NCBI GenBank assembly: GCA_963678675.1
Contig: OY783199.1
Location: forward strand, 19,778,909-19,842,908
Source: Xiphydria camelus
Lineage: Eukaryota; Arthropoda; Insecta; Hymenoptera; Xiphydriidae
Reading direction: 5' to 3'
Length of the DNA: 64,000 nucleotides
The position numbers and the translations under genes are program-made. The notes beneath the pieces were generated by a model. It had not been told where the DNA came from, made no database searches, and worked only from the letters and a program-made list of their open reading frames with translations. Positions within the stretch are counted from its first letter, which is position 1; every line of letters begins with the position of its first letter. Shown in pieces: positions 53,801 through 64,000 of this stretch.

Positions 53801-56800
53801 TTGGAATCTCGACCACCCTATCCGATGTATTTTTTTACGCTGATTCCGAAAAGCACGGTTATTTGGTCGAAATCTCAAAGGAAATATGAAATAACGCTGA
53901 TTTTGTGTATAAAGAAATTTTTTTTTCCGCAAGAAATCATCGATATCTCGGTGTTCCGTTGAGATTTCCTCAATAAATATATCATTTTCGTAATCAGCGC
54001 GAAAAAATACATAAGATAGGATGGTCGAGAATTCGATTCCAGAGATTTCGATTTTTGCGAAAAATCGCATTTTCTGTAAGGTCGGGACCTTACAGAAATT
54101 GTCAATTTTTTCGAAAAATTAAAATCTTCGGAATTGGAATCTCGACCACCCTATCCGATGTATTTTTTTACGCTGATTCCGAAAAGCACGGTTATTTGGT
54201 CGAAATCTCAAAGGAAATATGAAATAACGCTGATTTTGTGTATAAAGAAATTTTTTTTTCCGCAAGAAATCATCGATATCTCGGTGTTCCGTTGAGATTT
54301 CCTCAATAAATATATCATTTTCGTAATCAGCGCGAAAAAATACATAAGATAGGATGGTCGAGAATTCGATTCCAGAGATTTCGATTTTTGCGAAAAATCG
54401 CATTTTCTGTAAGGTCCCGACCTTACAGAAATTGTCAATTTTTTCGAAAAATGAAAATCTTCGGAATTGGAATCTCGACCACCCTATCCGATGTATTTTT
54501 TTACGCTGATTCCGAAAAGCACGGTTATTTGGTCGAAATCTCAAAGGAAATATGAAATAACGCTGATTTTGTGTATAAAGAAATTTTTTTTTTCCGCAAG
54601 AAATCATCGATATCTCGGTGTTCCGTTGAGATTTCCTCAATAAATATATCATTTTCGTAATCAGCGCGAAAAAATACATAAGATAGGATGGTCGAGAATT
54701 CGATTCCAGAGATTTCGATTTTTGCGAAAAATCGCATTTTCTGTAAGGTCCCGACCTTACAGAAATTGTCAATTTTTTCGAAAAATTAAAATCTTCGGAA
54801 TTGGAATCTCGACCACCCTATCCGATGTATTTTTTTACGCTGATTCCGAAAAGCACGGTTATTTGGTCGAAATCTCAAAGGAAATATGAAATAACGCTGA
54901 TTTTGTGTATAAAGAAATTTTTTTTCCGCAAGAAATCATCGATATCTCGGTGTTCCGTTGAGATTTCCTCAATAAATATATCATTTTCGTAATCAGCGCG
55001 AAAAAATACATAAGATAGGATGGTCGAGAATTCGATTCCAGAGATTTCGATTTTTGCGAAAAATCGCATTTTCTGTAAGGTCCCGACCTTACAGAAATTG
55101 TCAATTTTTTCGAAAAATTAAAATCTTCGGAATTGGAATCTCGACCACCCTATCCGATGTATTTTTTTACGCTGATTCCGAAAAGCACGGTTATTTGGTC
55201 GAAATCTCAAAGGAAATATGAAATAACGCTGATTTTGTGTATAAAGAAATTTTTTTTTTCCGCAAGAAATCATCGATATCTCGGTGTTCCGTTGAGATTT
55301 CCTCAATAAATATATCATTTTCGTAATCAGCGCGAAAAAATACATAAGATAGGATGGTCGAGAATTCGATTCCAGAGATTTCGATTTTTGCGAAAAATCG
55401 CATTTTCTGTAAGGTCCCGACCTTACAGAAATTGTCAATTTTTTCGAAAAATTAAAATCTTCGGAATTGGAATCTCGACCACCCTATCCGATGTATTTTT
55501 TTACGCTGATTCCGAAAAGCACGGTTATTTGGTCGAAATCTCAAAGGAAATATGAAATAACGCTGATTTTGTGTATAAAGAAATTTTTTTTTCCGCAAGA
55601 AATCATCGATATCTCGGTGTTCCGTTGAGATTTCCTCAATAAATATATCATTTTCGTAATCAGCGCGAAAAAATACATAAGATAGGATGGTCGAGAATTC
55701 GATTCCAGAGATTTCGATTTTTGCGAAAAATCGCATTTTCTGTAAGGTCCCGACCTTACAGAAATTGTCAATTTTTTCGAAAAATTAAAATCTTCGGAAT
55801 TGGAATCTCGACCACCCTATCCGATGTATTTTTTTACGCTGATTCCGAAAAGCACGGTTATTTGGTCGAAATCTCAAAGGAAATATGAAATAACGCTGAT
55901 TTTGTGTATAAAGAAATTTTTTTTTCCGCAAGAAATCATCGATATCTCGGTGTTCCGTTGAGATTTCCTCAATAAATATATCATTTTCGTAATCAGCGCG
56001 AAAAAATACATAAGATAGGATGGTCGAGAATTCGATTCCAGAGATTTCGATTTTTGCGAAAAATCGCATTTTCTGTAAGGTCCCGACCTTACAGAAATTG
56101 TCAATTTTTTCGAAAAATTAAAATCTTCGGAATTGGAATCTCGACCACCCTATCCGATGTATTTTTTTACGCTGATTCCGAAAAGCACGGTTATTTGGTC
56201 GAAATCTCAAAGGAAATATGAAATAACGCTGATTTTGTGTATAAAGAAATTTTTTTTTCCGCAAGAAATCATCGATATCTCGGTGTTCCGTTGAGATTTC
56301 CTCAATAAATATATCATTTTCGTAATCAGCGCGAAAAAATACATAAGATAGGATGGTCGAGAATTCGATTCCAGAGATTTCGATTTTTGCGAAAAATCGC
56401 ATTTTCTGTAAGGTCCCGACCTTACAGAAATTGTCAATTTTTTCGAAAAATTAAAATCTTCGGAATTGGAATCTCGACCACCCTATCCGATGTATTTTTT
56501 TACGCTGATTCCGAAAAGCACGGTTATTTGGTCGAAATCTCAAAGGAAATATGAAATAACGCTGATTTTGTGTATAAAGAAATTTTTTTTTTCCGCAAGA
56601 AATCATCGATATCTCGGTGTTCCGTTGAGATTTCCTCAATAAATATATCATTTTCGTAATCAGCGCGAAAAAATACATAAGATAGGATGGTCGAGAATTC
56701 GATTCCAGAGATTTCGATTTTTGCGAAAAATCGCATTTTCTGTAAGGTCCCGACCTTACAGAAATTGTCAATTTTTTCGAAAAATGAAAATCTTCGGAAT

Positions 56801-59800
56801 TGGAATCTCGACCACCCTATCCGATGTATTTTTTTACGCTGATTCCGAAAAGCACGGTTATTTGGTCGAAATCTCAAAGGAAATATGAAATAACGCTGAT
56901 TTTGTGTATAAAGAAATTTTTTTTTTCCGCAAGAAATCATCGATATCTCGGTGTTCCGTTGAGATTTCCTCAATAAATATATCATTTTCGTAATCAGCGC
57001 GAAAAAATACATAAGATAGGATGGTCGAGAATTCGATTCCAGAGATTTCGATTTTTGCGAAAAATCGCATTTTCTGTAAGGTCCCGACCTTACAGAAATT
57101 GTCAATTTTTTCGAAAAATTAAAATCTTCGGAATTGGAATCTCGACCACCCTATCCGATGTATTTTTTTACGCTGATTCCGAAAAGCACGGTTATTTGGT
57201 CGAAATCTCAAAGGAAATATGAAATAACGCTGATTTTGTGTATAAAGAAATTTTTTTTTTCCGCAAGAAATCATCGATATCTCGGTGTTCCGTTGAGATT
57301 TCCTCAATAAATATATCATTTTCGTAATCAGCGCGAAAAAATACATAAGATAGGATGGTCGAGAATTCGATTCCAGAGATTTCGATTTTTGCGAAAAATC
57401 GCATTTTCTGTAAGGTCCCGACCTTACAGAAATTGTCAATTTTTTCGAAAAATTAAAATCTTCGGAATTGGAATCTCGACCACCCTATCCGATGTATTTT
57501 TTTACGCTGATTCCGAAAAGCACGGTTATTTGGTCGAAATCTCAAAGGAAATATGAAATAACGCTGATTTTGTGTATAAAGAAATTTTTTTTTTTCCGCA
57601 AGAAATCATCGATATCTCGGTGTTCCGTTGAGATTTCCTCAATAAATATATCATTTTCGTAATCAGCGCGAAAAAATACATAAGATAGGATGGTCGAGAA
57701 TTCGATTCCAGAGATTTCGATTTTTGCGAAAAATCGCATTTTCTGTAAGGTCCCGACCTTACAGAAATTGTCAATTTTTTCGAAAAATTAAAATCTTCGG
57801 AATTGGAATCTCGACCACCCTATCCGATGTATTTTTTTACGCTGATTCCGAAAAGCACGGTTATTTGGTCGAAATCTCAAAGGAAATATGAAATAACGCT
57901 GATTTTGTGTATAAAGAAATTTTTTTTTTCCGCAAGAAATCATCGATATCTCGGTGTTCCGTTGAGATTTCCTCAATAAATATATCATTTTCGTAATCAG
58001 CGCGAAAAAATACATAAGATAGGATGGTCGAGAATTCGATTCCAGAGATTTCGATTTTTGCGAAAAATCGCATTTTCTGTAAGGTCCCGACCTTACAGAA
58101 ATTGTCAATTTTTTCGAAAAATTAAAATCTTCGGAATTGGAATCTCGACCACCCTATCCGATGTATTTTTTTACGCTGATTGCGAAAAGCACGGTTATTT
58201 GGTCGAAATCTCAAAGGAAATATGAAATAACGCTGATTTTGTGTATAAAGAAATTTTTTTTTCCGCAAGAAATCATCGATATCTCGGTGTTCCGTTGAGA
58301 TTTCCTCAATAAATATATCATTTTCGTAATCAGCGCGAAAAAATACATAAGATAGGATGGTCGAGAATTCGATTCCAGAGATTTCGATTTTTGCGAAAAA
58401 TCGCATTTTCTGTAAGGTCCCGACCTTACAGAAATTGTCAATTTTTTCGAAAAATGAAAATCTTCGGAATTGGAATCTCGACCACCCTATCCGATGTATT
58501 TTTTTACGCTGATTCCGAAAAGCACGGTTATTTGGTCGAAATCTCAAAGGAAATATGAAATAACGCTGATTTTGTGTATAAAGAAATTTTTTTTTTCCGC
58601 AAGAAATCATCGATATCTCGGTGTTCCGTTGAGATTTCCTCAATAAATATATCATTTTCGTAATCAGCGCGAAAAAATACATAAGATAGGATGGTCGAGA
58701 ATTCGATTCCAGAGATTTCGATTTTTGCGAAAAATCGCATTTTCTGTAAGGTCCCGACCTTACAGAAATTGTCAATTTTTTCGAAAAATTAAAATCTTCG
58801 GAATTGGAATCTCGACCACCCTATCCGATGTATTTTTTTACGCTGATTCCGAAAAGCACGGTTATTTGGTCGAAATCTCAAAGGAAATATGAAATAACGC
58901 TGATTTTGTGTATAAAGAAATTTTTTTTTTCCGCAAGAAATCATCGATATCTCGGTGTTCCGTTGAGATTTCCTCAATAAATATATCATTTTCGTAATCA
59001 GCGCGAAAAAATACATAAGATAGGATGGTCGAGAATTCGATTCCAGAGATTTCGATTTTTGCGAAAAATCGCATTTTCTGTAAGGTCCCGACCTTACAGA
59101 AATTGTCAATTTTTTCGAAAAATTAAAATCTTCGGAATTGGAATCTCGACCACCCTATCCGATGTATTTTTTTACGCTGATTCCGAAAAGCACGGTTATT
59201 TGGTCGAAATCTCAAAGGAAATATGAAATAACGCTGATTTTGTGTATAAAGAAATTTTTTTTTCCGCAAGAAATCATCGATATCTCGGTGTTCCGTTGAG
59301 ATTTCCTCAATAAATATATCATTTTCGTAATCAGCGCGAAAAAATACATAAGATAGGATGGTCGAGAATTCGATTCCAGAGATTTCGATTTTTGCGAAAA
59401 ATCGCATTTTCTGTAAGGTCCCGACCTTACAGAAATTGTCAATTTTTTCGAAAAATTAAAATCTTCGGAATTGGAATCTCGACCACCCTATCCGATGTAT
59501 TTTTTTACGCTGATTCCGAAAAGCACGGTTATTTGGTCGAAATCTCAAAGGAAATATGAAATAACGCTGATTTTGTGTATAAAGAAATTTTTTTTTCCGC
59601 AAGAAATCATCGATATCTCGGTGTTCCGTTGAGATTTCCTCAATAAATATATCATTTTCGTAATCAGCGCGAAAAAATACATAAGATAGGATGGTCGAGA
59701 ATTCGATTCCAGAGATTTCGATTTTTGCGAAAAATCGCATTTTCTGTAAGGTCCCGACCTTACAGAAATTGTCAATTTTTTCGAAAAATTAAAATCTTCG

Positions 59801-62800
59801 GAATTGGAATCTCGACCACCCTATCCGATGTATTTTTTTACGCTGATTCCGAAAAGCACGGTTATTTGGTCGAAATCTCAAAGGAAATATGAAATAACGC
59901 TGATTTTGTGTATAAAGAAATTTTTTTTTCCGCAAGAAATCATCGATATCTCGGTGTTCCGTTGAGATTTCCTCAATAAATATATCATTTTCGTAATCAG
60001 CGCGAAAAAATACATAAGATAGGATGGTCGAGAATTCGATTCCAGAGATTTCGATTTTTGCGAAAAATCGCATTTTCTGTAAGGTCCCGACCTTACAGAA
60101 ATTGTCAATTTTTTCGAAAAATTAAAATCTTCGGAATTGGAATCTCGACCACCCTATCCGATGTATTTTTTTACGCTGATTCCGAAAAGCACGGTTATTT
60201 GGTCGAAATCTCAAAGGAAATATGAAATAACGCTGATTTTGTGTATAAAGAAATTTTTTTTTTCCGCAAGAAATCATCGATATCTCGGTGTTCCGTTGAG
60301 ATTTCCTCAATAAATATATCATTTTCGTAATCAGCGCGAAAAAATACATAAGATAGGATGGTCGAGAATTCGATTCCAGAGATTTCGATTTTTGCGAAAA
60401 ATCGCATTTTCTGTAAGGTCGGGACCTTACAGAAATTGTCAATTTTTTCGAAAAATTAAAATCTTCGGAATTGGAATCTCGACCACCCTATCCGATGTAT
60501 TTTTTTACGCTGATTCCGAAAAGCACGGTTATTTGGTCGAAATCTCAAAGGAAATATGAAATAACGCTGATTTTGTGTATAAAGAAATTTTTTTTTTCCG
60601 CAAGAAATCATCGATATCTCGGTGTTCCGTTGAGATTTCCTCAATAAATATATCATTTTCGTAATCAGCGCGAAAAAATACATAAGATAGGATGGTCGAG
60701 AATTCGATTCCAGAGATTTCGATTTTTGCGAAAAATCGCATTTTCTGTAAGGTCCCGACCTTACAGAAATTGTCAATTTTTTCGAAAAATTAAAATCTTC
60801 GGAATTGGAATCTCGACCACCCTATCCGATGTATTTTTTTACGCTGATTCCGAAAAGCACGGTTATTTGGTCGAAATCTCAAAGGAAATATGAAATAACG
60901 CTGATTTTGTGTATAAAGAAATTTTTTTTTTTCCGCAAGAAATCATCGATATCTCGGTGTTCCGTTGAGATTTCCTCAATAAATATATCATTTTCGTAAT
61001 CAGCGCGAAAAAATACATAAGATAGGATGGTCGAGAATTCGATTCCAGAGATTTCGATTTTTGCGAAAAATCGCATTTTCTGTAAGGTCCCGACCTTACA
61101 GAAATTGTCAATTTTTTCGAAAAATTAAAATCTTCGGAATTGGAATCTCGACCACCCTATCCGATGTATTTTTTTACGCTGATTCCGAAAAGCACGGTTA
61201 TTTGGTCGAAATCTCAAAGGAAATATGAAATAACGCTGATTTTGTGTATAAAGAAATTTTTTTTTTCCGCAAGAAATCATCGATATCTCGGTGTTCCGTT
61301 GAGATTTCCTCAATAAATATATCATTTTCGTAATCAGCGCGAAAAAATACATAAGATAGGATGGTCGAGAATTCGATTCCAGAGATTTCGATTTTTGCGA
61401 AAAATCGCATTTTCTGTAAGGTCCCGACCTTACAGAAATTGTCAATTTTTTCGAAAAATTAAAATCTTCGGAATTGGAATCTCGACCACCCTATCCGATG
61501 TATTTTTTTACGCTGATTCCGAAAAGCACGGTTATTTGGTCGAAATCTCAAAGGAAATATGAAATAACGCTGATTTTGTGTATAAAGAAATTTTTTTTTT
61601 TCCGCAAGAAATCATCGATATCTCGGTGTTCCGTTGAGATTTCCTCAATAAATATATCATTTTCGTAATCAGCGCGAAAAAATACATAAGATAGGATGGT
61701 CGAGAATTCGATTCCAGAGATTTCGATTTTTGCGAAAAATCGCATTTTCTGTAAGGTCCCGACCTTACAGAAATTGTCAATTTTTTCGAAAAATGAAAAT
61801 CTTCGGAATTGGAATCTCGACCACCCTATCCGATGTATTTTTTTACGCTGATTCCGAAAAGCACGGTTATTTGGTCGAAATCTCAAAGGAAATATGAAAT
61901 AACGCTGATTTTGTGTATAAAGAAATTTTTTTTTTCCGCAAGAAATCATCGATATCTCGGTGTTCCGTTGAGATTTCCTCAATAAATATATCATTTTCGT
62001 AATCAGCGCGAAAAAATACATAAGATAGGATGGTCGAGAATTCGATTCCAGAGATTTCGATTTTTGCGAAAAATCGCATTTTCTGTAAGGTCCCGACCTT
62101 ACAGAAATTGTCAATTTTTTCGAAAAATTAAAATCTTCGGAATTGGAATCTCGACCACCCTATCCGATGTATTTTTTTACGCTGATTCCGAAAAGCACGG
62201 TTATTTGGTCGAAATCTCAAAGGAAATATGAAATAACGCTGATTTTGTGTATAAAGAAATTTTTTTTTTCCGCAAGAAATCATCGATATCTCGGTGTTCC
62301 GTTGAGATTTCCTCAATAAATATATCATTTTCGTAATCAGCGCGAAAAAATACATAAGATAGGATGGTCGAGAATTCGATTCCAGAGATTTCGATTTTTG
62401 CGAAAAATCGCATTTTCTGTAAGGTCCCGACCTTACAGAAATTGTCAATTTTTTCGAAAAATTAAAATCTTCGGAATTGGAATCTCGACCACCCTATCCG
62501 ATGTATTTTTTTACGCTGATTCCGAAAAGCACGGTTATTTGGTCGAAATCTCAAAGGAAATATGAAATAACGCTGATTTTGTGTATAAAGAAATTTTTTT
62601 TTTCCGCAAGAAATCATCGATATCTCGGTGTTCCGTTGAGATTTCCTCAATAAATATATCATTTTCGTAATCAGCGCGAAAAAATACATAAGATAGGATG
62701 GTCGAGAATTCGATTCCAGAGATTTCGATTTTTGCGAAAAATCGCATTTTCTGTAAGGTCCCGACCTTACAGAAATTGTCAATTTTTTCGAAAAATTAAA

Positions 62801-63886
62801 ATCTTCGGAATTGGAATCTCGACCACCCTATCCGATGTATTTTTTTACGCTGATTCCGAAAAGCACGGTTATTTGGTCGAAATCTCAAAGGAAATATGAA
62901 ATAACGCTGATTTTGTGTATAAAGAAATTTTTTTTTCCGCAAGAAATCATCGATATCTCGGTGTTCCGTTGAGATTTCCTCAATAAATATATCATTTTCG
63001 TAATCAGCGCGAAAAAATACATAAGATAGGATGGTCGAGAATTCGATTCCAGAGATTTCGATTTTTGCGAAAAATCGCATTTTCTGTAAGGTCCCGACCT
63101 TACAGAAATTGTCAATTTTTTCGAAAAATGAAAATCTTCGGAATTGGAATCTCGACCACCCTATCCGATGTATTTTTTTACGCTGATTCCGAAAAGCACG
63201 GTTATTTGGTCGAAATCTCAAAGGAAATATGAAATAACGCTGATTTTGTGTATGAAGAAATTTTTTTTCTCCGCAAGAAATCATCGATATCTCGGTGTTC
63301 CGTTGAGATTTCCTCAATAAATATATCATTTTCGTAATCAGCGCGAAAAAATACATAAGATAGGATGGTCGAGAATTCGATTCCAGAGATTTCGATTTTT
63401 GCGAAAAATCGCATTTTCTGTAAGGTCCCGACCTTACAGAAATTGTCAATTTTTTCGAAAAATTAAAATCTTCGGAATTGGAATCTCGACCACCCTATCC
63501 GATGTATTTTTTTACGCTGATTCCGAAAAGCACGGTTATTTGGTCGAAATCTCAAAGGAAATATGAAATAACGCTGATTTTGTGTATAAAGAAATTTTTT
63601 TTTTCCGCAAGAAATCATCGATATCTCGGTGTTCCGTTGAGATTTCCTCAATAAATATATCATTTTCGTAATCAGCGCGAAAAAATACATAAGATAGGAT
63701 GGTCGAGAATTCGATTCCAGAGATTTCGATTTTTGCGAAAAATCGCATTTTCTGTAAGGTCCCGACCTTACAGAAATTGTCAATTTTTTCGAAAAATTAA
63801 AATCTTCGGAATTGGAATCTCGACCACCCTATCCGATGTATTTTTTTACGCTGATTCCGAAAAGCACGGTTATTTGGTCGAAATCT

Positions 63887-64000
63887 CAAAGGAAATATGA
63901 AATAACGCTGATTTTGTGTATAAAGAAATTTTTTTTTTCCGCAAGAAATCATCGATATCTCGGTGTTCCGTTGAGATTTCCTCAATAAATATATCATTTT
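63887..64000 (+). repeat. Partial monomer at the right window edge
   Basis: The first 114 bases of a T10 monomer are present, cut by the window end at aaatatatcatttt. The array clearly continues beyond the window. Confidence 0.95.

Larger units (their letters stand above)
17438..60422. repeat. GG-spacer (flipped) dyad-1 variants, 23 sites
   Basis: In these monomers the hairpin spacer reads GG instead of CC. The first G is at 17438, 17772, 18773, 20440, 21441, 22776, 23443, 24110, 34741, 36076, 37743, 39410, 40745, 46085, 47419, 48086, 48753, 50757 (right arm deleted), 51415, 52082, 53417, 54084 and 60421. Since the arms are perfect reverse complements, the variant equals an exact inversion of the 28-bp element. 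I found none before 17.4 kb, between 24.2 and 34.7 kb, or after 60.5 kb. Confidence 0.9.
1..64000 (+). repeat. Satellite DNA array, about 333-bp monomer, fills the window
   Basis: The same sequence recurs every 332-335 bp from the first to the last base, always in the same orientation. Using the phase-marker caaaggaaat as monomer start, starts fall at 1, 334, 646, 979, 1313, 1647, 1980 and so on to 63887, about 192 full copies. Most copies differ from each other at only a few sites. Landmarks in order within a monomer are a T-tract (bases 43-51), atcgat, gagatttcctc, cgtaatcagcgcg, an EcoRI site (gaattc), the dyad-1 hairpin near base 209, gaccaccctatccgatg and gcacggttatttgg. No unique DNA, transposon or gene interrupts it and neither array boundary is present. 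The family is not one I can name. A eukaryotic heterochromatic satellite, possibly centromeric, is the natural reading; the array and period are certain, the chromosomal role is inference. Confidence 0.98.
28526..64000 (+). repeat. Array domain 4: homogenised monomers with higher-order repeats
   Basis: These are common-form T9/T10 monomers with no C, ctat or palindromic copies. GG-spacer variants occur between 34741 and 60422. Copies of the 14.5-17.4 kb segment lie at about 30-33 kb and 40.7-44 kb. From about 54.1 kb onward I see few variants apart from T11/T8 tracts, one GG copy (60421), a singleton tgattgcg near 58181 and the tatgaag variant near 63253; this is the most uniform part of the window. 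Confidence 0.85.

Noticed and set aside
17438..54085. A strand switch (inverted block of monomers) marked by GG spacers
   Set aside because: All flanking monomer sequence keeps the same orientation; only the 2-bp spacer, equivalent to the 28-bp palindrome, is flipped.
1..64000. CRISPR array
   Set aside because: The whole period is conserved; there are no unique spacers between short repeats, and the unit is far too long.
1..64000. Transposable element or its terminal inverted repeats
   Set aside because: The inverted halves lie within every monomer, with no transposase-like frame, target-site duplication or boundary with other DNA.

Overview
The whole 64 kb window is one tandem satellite DNA array. 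From base 1 to base 64000 it consists of head-to-tail copies, in one orientation, of an AT-rich monomer of about 333-334 bp. There are about 192 full copies plus a partial copy at the right edge (63887-64000). I see no credible protein-coding gene, tRNA, rRNA, transposon, CRISPR array or unique-sequence island. Neither end of the array is in the window. Arrays of this kind are typical of centromeric, pericentromeric or other heterochromatic DNA of eukaryotes, so the source is almost certainly a eukaryote; the species cannot be read from the sequence. Monomer 1-333 is about 35% G+C and carries 22 CpG where about 10 are expected, which suggests a genome without heavy CpG methylation of repeats (an invertebrate, for example).

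Monomer architecture. The monomer is itself an imperfect inverted dimer of two half-units of about 166-167 bp. It has two dyad centres half a period apart. Dyad 1 is a perfect 13-bp stem with a 2-bp spacer (for example 1842-1869). Dyad 2 lies at the A-run/T-run (for example about 1689). The two strands therefore carry related sequence, and short open frames on opposite strands read related peptides. Length varies mainly in the T-tract at dyad 2: T9 gives 333 bp, T10 334, T11 335 and T8 332.

Layout. (1) 1-12891: mixed subfamilies, with 'C' monomers (ataaaC), 'ctat' monomers (aaatctataatt), and five 312-bp monomers whose core is a near-perfect 37-bp-arm palindrome. (2) 12892-25904: homogenised monomers with alternating T9/T10; from 17.4 kb a variant appears in which the dyad-1 spacer is flipped from CC to GG, organised as 3-mer and 5-mer higher-order repeats. 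(3) 25905-28525: a second island of C, ctat and palindromic monomers. (4) 28526-64000: homogenised monomers again, with further higher-order repeats; the last 9-10 kb is the most uniform.

History. Shared rare variants show large segmental duplications inside the array: 10184-17437 with 25817-33071; 30071-35918 with 40747-47262 (the second copy carries an extra 668-bp dimer); and 22287-25289 with 46930-49932. The picture is unequal exchange and gene conversion acting on an old C/ctat dimeric array, with the palindromic monomers as a separate, coherent subfamily. No genes cooperate here. Any function would be structural (chromatin, centromere, hairpin or cruciform) or through satellite transcripts, and that is inference.
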